Source: Bimuria novae-zelandiae CBS 107.79
Taxonomy: Eukaryota; Ascomycota; Dothideomycetes; Pleosporales; Didymosphaeriaceae
DNA length: 64,000 nucleotides
Assembly (NCBI GenBank): GCA_010015655.1
Contig: ML976714.1
Location: 24,829-88,828, forward strand
Direction of reading: 5' to 3'
The translations under genes and the position numbers were made by a program. Under the pieces are notes generated by a model. That model ran no database searches, was not told the DNA's origin, and worked only from the letters and a program-made list of their open reading frames with translations. The number at the start of each line of letters is the position of its first letter. The first letter of the stretch is position 1. Positions 1 to 10,794 of the stretch are shown here, one piece after another.

Positions 1-88
1 TATTACGCCTACGCCGCTTGTTGCCCGGAGGGTTGACCCCAGCGTCAAACACCTGCGTCGCTTTACGTCTCCTACGAGTCTCTGGCAT
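1..88 (-). other. possible 5' end of an ORF running off the left edge
   Basis: On the minus strand an ATG at 88-86 opens a frame of 29 codons that stays open to the window edge. The peptide starts MPETRRRRKATQVFDAG and is Arg/Lys-rich, like the basic start of a DNA-binding or transposon protein. It is too short to identify. The next 3.4 kb is RIPped repeat DNA, so this is more likely another element's terminus than a host gene. Confidence is low. Confidence 0.2.
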
Positions 89-199
89 ATTAATTCACCC
101 TTAGCAATCGAACAGGGGTTAAAAGTAGGTGTATATTCTCAATAAACATTTCCTGTCACCCATTTTGGGTGGTGGAGAATGAAGGCGGGGAAGCGCTTA

Positions 200-1320
200 C
201 TAAAACAGTGGGTCGAGCAGGTATTTCCAGAATCACCGATAAGCCTGTATACCTCGACCGCGGTCTCTCTACGCGTACCCGCAATAATATTACTCGTTTC
301 TTAACTCTTAAATAGTATCTAAGCGCTATTGCTGCTCGTGAACACTGCTCTCAACACGCTATTAGTAATGTAATGGAGAACCTAAAGGTATATGGGACTA
401 ACCGTCGCCCTATACAAGGCAAGCTGGGGAGACCTCCTGCTATATTAGACAAAGATAGAGAGGCGCTATTCGACGAGCTTATCTATTCTAGTTAGCTATA
501 TCAGGACAAGATCGTGCAGTGGCTAGCTATAAAGCATAATTATTACGTCTCTCGCTCTACTATACACTAATTCTTAAAGAAGAAGAAGTAGAGCGAGCGT
601 ACGTTACGGCCCTTCTTTATTAACTAAAATAAGGACCTACGGCAGGGTTATCGCGTCCGAATAAGCTAGTATACGCAGGAGGATCTCTGCTTTATTAATA
701 AGGCAATCTTTAATAAGAAGAGTGGTTGGAGGCACAAGGCGTATGCCCCCGTTAGAGCTAACTACTAGTACAGCCAGGACATTTGGCGTGGCGATACCTG
801 GGCGATTCTCCTAGCTTATACTGCGTAGCATGGGTATCTGCCTTGCACTAGTATTAAGGACGGTTACTATAACTATAAGGAGTTTGTAGGGTGGATTAAG
901 ACGTAGCTAATACCTATATTACGCGCCTTCTATAGCAATAAGCTAATAGTAATTATCCTTAATAACGTGTTAATACACACGAATAATAACGTCTACGCTA
1001 TTATTAAGCGCGCTAGGTATCTACTCTAGTACCTATTACTATACTCCCTAGACTATAACCCTATTAAGCTCACCTTTATAGTCTTGAAGGCCTAGATCTG
1101 CTGGAACTACGTCTTTATACGCTCTCGATTTAGCCATAATAGCTTTAGAGACTTCTTAAAAGCAGTAATCTAGGAGAGTTGTTATAATAAATTTACAAAA
1201 AAGCACTTCTGGTACGCAGTAGGCGGCTTATATATTAATAATAATATATTACTAAGGGTCTAGAGGGAGCTAAGGACGGAATTTAACTTTAACTTTAATA
1301 ATAAGGATAATAAGTCTTAA
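200..1320 (+). pseudogene. RIP-degraded Tc1/mariner (DD34E) transposase relic
   Basis: One reading frame (codons starting at positions congruent to 1 mod 3) can be followed from about 200 to the TAA at 1318-1320 without an indel, but it is broken by many TAG/TAA codons. The conceptual product has the order of fungal Tc1-like transposases: an N-terminal helix-turn-helix region, a linker with GRPPAILDKD near 430-460, a block around SGWRHKAYAPVRANY (720-765), and the DDE region at 949-1130. The second catalytic Asp reads Asn (LNN) and the final Glu reads Lys (YNPIK), with 34 residues between them as in DD34E elements. Both changes are G-to-A transitions, as RIP would give. No convincing terminal inverted repeats were found. 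The element is certainly non-functional. Confidence 0.8.
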
Positions 1321-1554
1321 TTTATAGAGCTAGTAGCGGCGGGCGACGGCTATAAAGGGTCCTTAACGTCTACTAGTCTATTAGTTCTGGCCTTAGTTAG
1401 CGAGGATGAGGAGAAGAAGAGAGGAGGGAGAGAAGGCTCTATTTATAAAGTTAGTAGCGCCCACGGTACTATTAGTATAGTACTATAAGAATAACAAAGT
1501 TTTAGGCTAAGATATATAAAAAACTATAGAAAAATAGTAATACTACTACTAGAT

Positions 1555-3420
1555 TTATAGAGATGAATCCTTATCCTTCTCGTGTTCTGTTGTTATAGTA
1601 AATAACATCTTTATAGTATAATAACCAGTCTTAAACACCCTTAGATCTTCTTTTAGATAGCGAATAATGCTATCCTTAAGCTTTAACTTACAGGCAATTT
1701 TATATAGGTTACTTTAAAGGTTGCTTATTACGCGGAGATCGGAAACTGTCTACTACTTATTAAGCGCAATCTCTATCGTCCGGGTGTACTTATCCTAATC
1801 CTTAGGCAACTATTATCCTATAAGCCACTTAAAGAACTCCCTTACCTCCACTTAAGTGTCTCTATAGCTATTAATAGGGCTAGAGGAGGGCGCGGCCAGT
1901 GGATATTCTGTAACGGTGTAAGCGCTCGGGGGTCTTTATGCAAACAATAATAGCGGCGGAGACTTAGACGCCATGGCGCGTGGGCCATGTGGCCAGCTCT
2001 TAGACGCCTCTCGCTATATAAGAAGTAGCTACCGCGCCTTAGTCTCTCGCGCCCAGCGCTTTAGCTCTTTAAGCTAATAATGTTCCTCCTCGTCTTCTTA
2101 TCGTTGTTAACGTTAGCGCTTTTAATTATGTTTACGCTACTATCGCGTATCCTCTCGCTCCTCTTCTTTATCTTTAAGACGTTATAACTCTCTCTAGTGC
2201 TTTAAGTCCTCTATACGCTTCCTTTACTACTTTCTCTCCTCTTTAGATAAGCTATTATTATTGCCTAACCGTTTTTTGCCCTTGCCTTTGCGGGTATAAG
2301 GGTTAACTTTAAGCTAGTTACCTGTGTTACTACGCTAGTACGTAACAAGCTAAAGGGGTGGCTACTTAATAGACGCGCTCTCCTGTCCCTTAATAATCCG
2401 CTTTGTCCATGTCTCTCCATCTGCTAGACGTATCGCGAAGTGTTCACTAGTCGTCGGAGGAACCCAGCACTAATGGCCATAGTTATCGCAGAGATTCTCA
2501 TGGCAAATCCACCTCTCGTGGATACTGCTAAGCAGCTCGGCGGAAGACTGCCAGATCTCCTGCTACGCCTCCGCCCGTAGTAACTGTGTCGTACGACTGC
2601 CACGAGGCACCGCGGCGGCGACCACCGGCGGCGGAGTATTAACATGCCCAGGCGACGAAGGTTCGTTGGCGTACGTTCGAGGAAACGTCCTCTATAAGAG
2701 AGCAACCTCTATCCTAACCTCTACTCTTACCTTTATAAAATCGCAACCTTGCACCGCATTAGCAGACTAGTCTATATCCCTTATAAGCGCGTCCCCTTAC
2801 TTTATAAAGTCTATTAACGTCTTATACTTAAACGCCGCGCAGGTTATCTTTAACCTCTATCTAGCGTAGAAAGTAACTCTAATTGCTACTATATAATAGT
2901 CTTGCCCTTTAACTCTAGACATTAGTTTACGGACTATCTTATCTACCATGTCCTGCATATCCTATATCACAAACTCCCGTTAGTGTGTAAAGGCTATGTC
3001 CTTAACATTTGCCTCCCTATTCACACGCAGCTTATAATTAATCTCTAACTTATATAAAAGGCCTAGTACTGGCGACGACGCGCGCGGCGGCGAAGAGGGC
3101 AATACTATCGCGGTAGCAGCAACAGCAGGCGGTATAGGCGTAGGCGCAGGCGCAGGCGCAGGTGCAGAAACTGGCATAGCAGGAGGCGTGGGAGGCGGAG
3201 ACGACAACAATAATAGCAGGACCGGCAGGCTTATTTCGCTTAGAGAGTCCTCGCGGGCGCCACGGGACGCTGTTTTTGACTTCTTAGACTAACTCGTAGG
3301 CCTACGCGTAGCCTTTAGCCAGCATGCGCCTGTTATTATAACAAGAGCTTCTACTTTAAAGTTAATAGTAACAGGTCTTCTCTAGCGCACACAGGACTTA
3401 CGCGTAGCCTTAATAGTAGG
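1555..3420 (-). pseudogene. long RIP-degraded ORF of unknown family
   Basis: On the minus strand one frame is preserved for about 1.9 kb, from near 3420 down to 1555, with no frameshift: the same phase was checked at 2980, 2407, 2053, 1825 and 1555. It is interrupted by many stops, and nearly all those I examined are TAG or TAA where CAG or CAA would fit, the RIP signature. The conceptual protein has a basic N-terminal part, a Pro/Ala-rich stretch (3110-3210), a central region with a Lys/Glu/Arg-rich helical, coiled-coil-like segment (about 2060-2300), and a C-terminal helical domain (VREFFKWLIG near 1815-1845, then a segment resembling LRVISNL). I do not recognise the family. It could be a transposon accessory protein or a captured host gene. 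Where it starts is unclear. Confidence 0.5.
3131..3170 (+). repeat. short GGCGCA-type microsatellite
   Basis: A run of GGCGTA/GGCGCA hexamers lies inside the RIPped minus-strand ORF and encodes its Ala-Pro stretch. It is an island of high GC in a TA-rich block. Confidence 0.6.
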
Positions 3421-3950
3421 CACATAGGTTATGCCTGTACGAGAACGCGTCTAGCGACGAGGTGGCGACAGCGCGTTATTATTAGTTATATAGGGCGTCT
3501 AGAGATGTGTCACGCGACTGCAACACCAAGAAAGGCTAGTATAGACGTGTATACGGCTTTAATTAACGTGGTAAAGGTGAACTGACGCGTACCGCTGGTG
3601 TTCAGATTTCCCATACAAATTGGCGCGCGCGCGAAAAAGAATAAGGTTTTGCCAAGGTTTTCCCGGATTTTCGAACCTGATAGATGCATTCGACTGCGCC
3701 TCATCTGCACATTGGCCGCACGAAAGCCCTGCATAGCGAATATCTGTAGGATGAATTTAGCCGGCCCGAGACCGATCGCTCTTGTACGAAGAAACCCTAA
3801 ACGCAGATTGAGACATTAGAACGCTGATGGATCTGCTGCGCCTCCATGCTCTGGTAATCGCTGTGCAACGTCGTCAAAATGCTGCCAACTAGAATTGCGG
3901 AGACGTTGCAGTAAGTTTCTGACAGCTCGCCAACTTTCGTTTCGCGTCTT

Positions 3951-5043
3951 GTGTCTAGTCAACAACCATTTAAAGGCATCGCCACGCTGTTTCTTGTTGT
4001 GTCAGCACCTACATATCTTGCGGCTCTCTGCTTGTTCTACGCTGTAAAGCAAACTCGTCCAATAAGCACGTGGTCTCTAAGAACAGCCATCGGAAACGAG
4101 TGGCTTCGACTCTTCTATCGATACGCGACGGCAATCCAACTGCAACCGGCCTACACAAATGCTTCGAAGCTCAAAGAGTGCTACGTGTTAGTCCAGTCTG
4201 GCCCACCAGAGGTTTACCCCAAAGTTCTGCGGCCGGGTCCAATTCAGCCAAAGCCGGTGCCTGGAACATGATTTCTTGAAGCCCTGGCCGCAGCTGAAGC
4301 GAAGTCCAGCAAAGTGGTGATCCATTTTCCAGGAGGTGCCTTCGTCACGGCGCTGGACCCAGTTCAAATCGGGGCAATTGCCGGCCAAGATTTTGAAGGA
4401 AAAGCTAGGAGCAAGCACTTTCTTTGCCCAGTACCGACTTTCACGAGACGAACAGTCGCGCTTTCCGGCTCCCGTCTAGGATGTTGTTACATTCTATCGC
4501 TATGTCCTCGATCAAGGCGTGGATCCGCGGAACATCTTCATTTCGGGAGACTCAGCGGGAGGAGCGGTCGCTATTGCGCTCTTACGATACATCGAGGAGA
4601 CCAAAGTCCTCCCTTCGACTCGTGGAGTCATGCTTTGGTCACCTTGGCTAGACGTCAGTTCCAGTGCAGTCTCACGATACAGCAAGAGCAAAAGCTTGCG
4701 CACGGATTTCTTGAACCTCGGATTGATAGAGTGGGGAAAGAGCGCATTTCAGCCCGTCCCTCGCTCTGAGGAGCAGGAACGTTACCTTTGCCCTGCTGCC
4801 CATGCTTTCCGGTCTCAAACGCCCGTTTTCGTAAATGCAGGGACTGCAGAAATTCTCCACGAGGAGATCACCGAGTTCGTGAGGAATATGGACCAAGTGG
4901 ATGGAAACAAAATGTGCTATGTCGAAACAAAGGATGCGCCGCACGATGTTCTCTGTGACGGTTCAGTATGGAAGCTGGGGCCACCCGTGCGGCCCGTGCA
5001 CGTGACTCACGTGATCCACACAGTATATAGCTCCATAGAGTAG
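3951..5043 (+). pseudogene. alpha/beta hydrolase (Say1/MUG180-like esterase) pseudogene
   Basis: The frame opens at ATG 3951 with a hydrophobic N-terminal segment (about residues 12-35) and reaches an in-frame TGA at 4269-4271, where Trp (TGG) would fit. It continues in the same frame through the oxyanion-hole motif HFPGGAF (4323-4343), shifts by +1 near 4395-4404, meets TAG at 4477-4479 where Gln (CAG) would fit, then runs open to 5043. This last part carries the nucleophile elbow GDSAGG (4546-4563) and a C-terminal APHDV with the likely catalytic His. The usual catalytic acid site reads Glu (AEILHEE). The family acts on acylated lipids or sterols at the ER. Both stops are C-to-T or G-to-A changes and the gene lies just outside the RIP block, so RIP spread is a likely cause. 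Unusual introns are a weaker alternative. Confidence 0.7.
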
Positions 5044-5406
5044 CTTCTCAATCAAAACAACGATTGCCTCAACACTCTACTCTTTTCGACGTTACATTCT
5101 CATTGCTGGAGGGGCTACTGGATTCGTGGCTGATGCTGAAGCCGCTGTGGATCAGGCGGGTCAGTTCTTCGAACAAAGTGGCTAGTACCACGATTTCTCC
5201 ATCAAGTAGAGGGTCTAAGTAGGGTGATGCTAAAGTAATGAACACACGCTGTATCTGTATGTGATGTTGAAACTATAAGTAACGATCTCTAGATGTGCAT
5301 CGAGCAGCTGCAACTGTGCCACCGTCGCAAAAAAAACGCCTTTCTCAAGCTTTGAATACGCGGAGCGGCCACGGCGGACAAGCATACCGAACTGTCCACG
5401 TGGAGA

Positions 5407-6858
5407 ATGCATAACAATACGGTGTATCCATGGATGGACTGGACGTATGTGAAGCGAGGTGTGTTTAGGGAGATGGAACAACAAGACATATACAACGAAA
5501 TGGTCCGTGCGGAGCGGCGTGCGCAGGCCATGGAGGAGAGCAGACGGTGGTGGGTTAAGGAGGCCAAACTCAAGGACGAGAGGCGAGCGAAGAGGCGAGC
5601 GGAACAGGAGCAAAAGCAGAAGGAGGAGCAACAAGCAAAGGAACACGAACAAGCTGCCGAGCAGAGGAAACAAGAGGAGCGATGGCATGCATTGCGCGCT
5701 GGAACGAAGGATGAAAAGCTCCGAACCTACCTCCATTCCGCCTTCTACGCCAAGATCAAACAGCAGAAGAAGTTCAAATGCTCGGAGTGCCAGAAGAATG
5801 GCGGCATCATCGCCTTCGAGTGCCCCTACTGCTGCAGTTTTCTCTGTGCGCAGTGTCTCACTCGTTTCTCTCAGTGCCGGGCGAAGGGCGTGGTCCTTGA
5901 CCCTGCTGTGCCCTCGCCTGAGTCTGAAGGTCAGGAGCAGGAAAACGATCAGGAGCAACAAGACGCTTACGAACAGCGCGAAGACCAGTGGCAGGAAGAC
6001 GTTCCAGAGCGGGAAGACGAGCTAGAGCATGAAAGCAAGCCAGAGCAGGGAGACAAGCTAGAGCATGAAAGCAAGCCAGAGCAGGGAGACAAGCTAGAGC
6101 AGGAAGACGTTCCAGAGCAGGAGGTAGGCTACGAGCAGGAAGCCGACCAGCGGGCGGCAGACGATCAAGAACAGGAAGACAATCCAGAGCAGGAAGCTGC
6201 TGGCATCCCAGACGAGACGGAGCAGCAAATATATGGCGATGCAGAGCTAGCTCGACGGCTACAGGCGGAACTAGACGTAGAGGAGCCAGAGCCGAGGGTG
6301 AACCTTCCGCAGCAGTCACCACCCAAGTCTAATCCACAACTAGATCCGGAGGCTCATACTGGAACGATAGCGTAGGTGATGGTAGCAGCAGGTTTGGACC
6401 CTCGTACGGCAACGACAGCGGACGTGATGGCAGCAGCAGGTCTGCATAAGAATCGGGGCGTCCAGGAACCCCGTGGCAAACCAGACATCGATCTATCCAC
6501 TGCTACAAGCATCGACAATGAAGACGGCAAACCCACTGTTCGGCTGCCTCGCGGGACTGATTCCAAGTTCGATGAGCACAAAAAGTCGCCCAAGCATCCA
6601 CAATGTTCCATCTGCAAGAAACGCCATTTCGGTGGTGAGGACAAGTGCCGACTGAAACATCCAGAGTGTTCTATTTGCAACAAACGCCATCCTGGCGGTG
6701 AGGCAAAGTGCAAGATCAAGTACTCCATCTGCAACAAACACCATTTCGACGGTGAGGATAAGTGTCGTTTTAGGAACTCAGAGAATATACCGGCCAAGAA
6801 CAGCACTGTGAAAAAGGAAGCCCGCGGCGTCACCGTCCGCAGCCAAATCCGCACATAG
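5407..6858 (+). pseudogene. Glu/Gln-rich protein with Cys-rich motifs, interrupted by TAG
   Basis: An open frame from ATG 5407 gives 322 residues and stops at TAG 6373-6375, but the same frame continues open to 6858. Part 1 has a basic, Gln/Glu-rich coiled coil (residues 45-110), a zinc-ribbon-like cluster CSECQKNGG...CPYCCSFLCAQC (about 125-155), and an acidic repetitive tail with two perfect 36-bp repeats at 6021-6092. Part 2 has three tandem units of the form C-x2-C-x3-H-x6-C (6606-6770). The third unit has lost its first Cys. The TAG sits in a 33-bp segment duplicated 48 nt downstream (6363-6395 and 6411-6443), where the second copy reads GAC. It may be two genes, one gene with an undetected intron, or a single broken gene. 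The family is not recognised. Confidence 0.45.
6021..6092 (+). repeat. two tandem 36-bp coding repeats
   Basis: Two identical in-frame 36-bp copies (6021-6056 and 6057-6092) encode LEHESKPEQGDK-type units in the acidic tail of the Glu-rich protein. Degenerate copies flank them. Confidence 0.8.
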
Positions 6859-7065
6859 TCTGCCAATGAACGGTGGCGTACAATGGCCGAGCCGGAAGAA
6901 CAAGAAGAAGCCCACGTAAATCGTCCTCTTCTCCCGTCTATACGCTTCCCCAATTTAGCACCTGCTCCATGCAATCGATGTCTTCTTAAATTCTTCGGAC
7001 AAGCCAGGCTTGAAATTTGCCCATACCTTGGGCCCTCAACCTCGCGTATTTACTCACACCAATGA

Positions 7066-7668
7066 AGCCACCAAGGCTTCTTCCATCGGGACGCACCTTC
7101 TTACGGGACGAATGTCGCTATAAGCCTAGCTTGGGTTTACCGGGTTCTGGTTAGTTGGAAATGGCGGCAACAAAGCAACCACGATTAAAAGTAGTGTCAC
7201 CTCGACTCATGTGCCGCATGGGCTGCGTGGGGACTCACATTATCTACAGATCCAGTAGAGGTCATTTCACGAAAAATGGACGTAAGCCCTTCACCCTTGG
7301 GACTTAGGATTGGGAGTTATCTTGTATGACTATTTCGATTTACCTGTTTTGGGCGCGTGGAAAGTAGAGAGGCTTGCCTGTTCGTATTTCTTAGCTGATC
7401 ATCTGGTTGCCATGCACTTTGAATTTAATATTTGCAGCTGAAGATGTCCTGTTCATCCTTGTTTATTGAGAATTCTGAGCGTAATTACTACCTAGATGTT
7501 CTACACGTAGCTGCAGTCACGGGCTGATTCAACCATTCACTCCAACTGTTTGCCAAGCCTCATTTTGGCGGGTCTCCAGGCAGCGCCACCCGCCCTATAT
7601 AAATCTCACACAGCGGGCAACATATCAATTGCCACGCCAGCGCCAACGGCGCCCAACCCGAGCGCGCA
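7066..7668. other. gene-free stretch upstream of the MYND genes
   Basis: No convincing coding region is seen. A TATA-like block (CCTATATAAAT, about 7592) lies roughly 75 bp before the first MYND gene's ATG and could be its core promoter. Confidence 0.4.
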
Positions 7669-8749
7669 ATGGCGGACACAACCACCAGTCCCGACGATAT
7701 CCAGGACGCCGATCCGCGCATGCTATGTTCAATGTGCAAGAACTACGCTCCGCATCAATGCAACCGCTGCAAGTGCAACCTCTACTGCTCCGCCGCCTGC
7801 CAAAAGGCTGACTGGCCCATCCACAAGCTCATGTGCAAGAAGCTCGCTGACTTCGACGCCTCGAAGCGTCCTGCGCCTGACATGTATCGCGCGATCTACT
7901 TCCCTGTGGAGGGACCGGGTCCTCAATTCCACTGGCTCCGCACGGTCGGGAGTCACCCTGCTCCGTTCTTCTTCAACCTCGCAGACACTCCGACCACTAT
8001 GCGTTCCACCGTGGATATGTCCGCTCCTAAGGTCGTACCAAGTACGAATACTGGGCTCGGAACAGTGTGCTGCGCCGCAACTACCGTAGCTTGATTGCGG
8101 AATGCACCCCGATTATCGAAGGAGGTTCAGCGAACAAGAGCGTGGCCAAACTCGACGAGCTCACAGCTGGAGTTGTTAACGGACCATTGCTGTACTTCAG
8201 CTTGGAGCGGGATCTAGATACGATGGACTTCCGACACTTGGCCGATCACATTCTCGGGTATTGCAGACGTTTGGCTGAGAAGAAGCTGATTCCCCTACAT
8301 GGGGTTCAAGGCGTGCGGGTGAATTGTTTCGGAGATACCGACCTGCTCGGTCGTCCACCTGCGCAGGCGACGAGTATACATTGCCCCTGAGCAACACAGT
8401 CGAAATTCCCCTCCTTGTCAGCCGTCTCAGTCCACATCCGCTTTGGCGCAATCGGGAGGACATTGACGGAATGCCACCGTGGATGGCAAACCCCGTTCCT
8501 CTGGAAATTAGGGTCAGCACCCTTTCTGATCTATGGGGCAGTGTGAGCATCAAACGCAAAGACGAAAAACCTTTTCATATTGCCCATATGGAGGCACTTC
8601 TACAATACTATAGGTCTGTCGTAAATCAGCTTTGGGCAGAGTTGGGTGGAGTGATCGTACCCAAGACCGAGGAGCACATTGAACAAGCTACCAACTACTT
8701 TGCCGAGCATGCGTCGAAGGCCGGCTTCGAGAAGTTCTACAACGAGTGA
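7669..8749 (+). pseudogene. MYND zinc-finger protein, copy 1 (frameshifted)
   Basis: The frame opens at ATG 7669 and carries a MYND finger at residues 22-62: CSMC..CNRCKC..YCSAACQ..DW..HK..C, with all zinc ligands present. Beyond the finger the reading frame must change twice to keep homology with the neighbouring copy, near 8030-8045 (to KYEYWARNSVLRRNYRS) and near 8320-8360 (to DEYTLPLSNTVEIP), before ending at 8749. Neither switch has a good intron; the second could be spliced only by a 41-nt intron. MYND fingers bind proline-rich partners and are expanded in fungi, often without known function. Sequence errors would have to occur twice to explain it otherwise. Confidence 0.6.
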
Positions 8750-9474
8750 AAGGTAGATCCGAACATATCAGCGACACATCTCGAAATCTGTCAGCAGCTC
8801 CCGGGGCCTTACGAGATCGAAGCCGACTACACCCCACCCTCAATGCCTCCCCGGGCACCCTCTTAGTGAGGCATCTGATGGTAGACTCGTTGCTGGAGGT
8901 GACAGAAAATGAACGGAGGACCGACGAGTGATTAAAGATCCACAGCCTTTGGTTGAACATGGTCCAATGCGAGATGGTATATGGCGACGGGAATGGCAAA
9001 TACTGCCTCCACGGCAGCTCAAGACGTTCTGGCGGGGTGCTGCGGTCATCGAAACCATAGTCCACTGGATAATGACACGTACGAGCAATGAAAATTCATG
9101 AAAACTTACAGTGTGACCAGTCTTGTGACATTTCCTGTTGACTTTCGTGATTTTGAACACCTCATGAATCGGGCGTGTGGCTTCAGTTTGCAGCCAAATG
9201 TGACTATGCATACCTCCGGCGAAGGAGCTGGATTTCGATAGAGCCGTCAGTTGGAACCATGGGTATTTCGCAACTGCTTCTTCGGTACATCCCGCACCCA
9301 GCGGAGCTTCTCAGCAACAATAACGTGCCCACATCAGAAGATCATGAGCAAAAGTGCAAGCAGCAAACATATACTTACAGTGTCTCGACTATCGTCGCAT
9401 CCTATTTAACCCCTCTACTTCTGTGACCCCGGAGCTTTATGCTCTCGAGCTGACCGCCTCTTATCAAAGGGTAG
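8750..9474. other. spacer between the two MYND copies
   Basis: About 720 bp with no supported gene. ORFs here are short and lack recognisable motifs. It probably holds the promoter of MYND copy 2, with a TATTTAA block near 9403. Confidence 0.35.
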
Positions 9475-10318
9475 ATGGCAGATCCAACATTCAAAGACCA
9501 AGAAGCGCGGGATAGCACGTCGTCTCCATCCACCAATAGCAAGGCGCATTCAGCATCTGGCACTGACACCAAGTCCATTAATGGGAGGGAGCTCTGCTCC
9601 ATGTGCCCAAAGCTTGGTCCTCATACTTGCAGTCGTTGCAAGTGCAGTCGCTACTGCTCGCCAAAATGCCAGAAGCTTGATTGGCCAACGCACAAGCTAA
9701 TGTGCAAGAAGTACGTTGCATTCAATCAAACACAACGTTCAGATGGTACTTTTCGAGCAATTTACTTCCCCACCGATGGTTCCGGACCATTGTTTCTCTG
9801 GAACCGCCCGCTCCCAACCAGCCAAGCTGGCTATTTCGCGTCTGGTCCCAGCCATCTTCCGCCCGATACCCAGCCGTACCTCGCTCCAGGGTCCTACGGC
9901 GAGAGAATTAAAAGTCCGACTCATGGCTACGACTCTCTAGTTCATTACAAATACTTTCACGACGATCCGGTTCTTGATCGCAAGTATGCGAGTACAATCG
10001 CGGCATGGTTGCCTGGTATTTTCGCGCCGGCGGAAGGGATACGCATTCCGGTTAATAAAAGCATGGAAAAGCTTAGCCCGCTGTTTAAAGGCTGGATGGA
10101 AGGGCCGGAGCCGTTTTTCAGCTTAGGGAGAGGCTTGGATATGATGGACTTTCGGCATATAGTGAACCTAAATCATTGCGCTTTTCGAAAAGTCTGGGTG
10201 TGAAGTATGGGGGCTTATGAAGAGATCGGAGGATTTGATTGATGGCGTGCGATTTGTTCGTGTATTTAGGGGCAAATTATGTCAGCCGGTTGAGGAGGAG
10301 ATATGCTTCTCCCTGTAA
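9475..10318 (+). pseudogene. MYND zinc-finger protein, copy 2 (late frameshift)
   Basis: This is the tandem paralogue of the gene at 7669. From ATG 9475 the frame is intact for 242 codons with a full MYND finger at residues 40-80 (CSMC..CSRCKCSRYCSPKC..DW..HK..C). Shared blocks follow, such as LGRGLDMMDFRHIV against LERDLDTMDFRHLA in copy 1. After about 10165 the frame moves by one: the alternative frame gives LFEKSGCEVWGLMKR and GVRFVRV, matching copy 1's GVQGVRV, and stops at 10316-10318. The last ~120 residues of copy 1 have no counterpart, so copy 2 is also C-terminally truncated. The finger may still be expressed. Function unknown. Confidence 0.6.
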
Positions 10319-10794
10319 ACGCGGACTACATATGCCGGATCGATGGATGATAGTATGCTCGAGCAATGAAGATGTTTAAAATATGCGGTGTTAGTAGAGC
10401 GTTATCTTCGCAAACTGAAATGCGTTTGCGTGTTCCTACCTTGACTTGTACCATGTAGCAGAGAGACCTGCTTTGAATGATACGGTAGATGCTAAGGAAA
10501 TGACAAACTGCGCTCGAAGATGGTACGACAAAGTGTAGATGATGTTGTCGTCATCCGAGCTTCCTTAGCGCATCACGAGGACACGCGCGCGCCGGGGCGT
10601 TTGCTTGGCGCGACTGCAGTTCGCCTCCCACCACTTCAGCTCATGCACGCGCGACAGTCGCGATAGTGTGTATACACCATTCGATGTTTCGAAAACCGCG
10701 AGAAAATCGAACACTACCGACCACCTCACATCTGGCGCCTTCCACCGGCCGTGCCCCTTCGCCACCCCGCTCTCCATCAGCCGCTCGCGAAACC
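10319..10794. other. intergenic region upstream of PSO2
   Basis: No independent gene is seen. The PSO2 frame is open upstream to an ATG at 10666, so part of this may be coding if that start is used. Confidence 0.4.

Noticed and set aside
1..3500. AT-rich block as a centromere or mitochondrial insertion
   Set aside because: The remains of a Tc1 transposase and the transition-type stop pattern explain the base composition as RIP.
4314..4769. 151-codon ORF as an independent gene
   Set aside because: Only its start matches the hydrolase; after about 4400 it runs in the wrong frame relative to the GDSAGG-containing part, so it is a fragment of the pseudogene.
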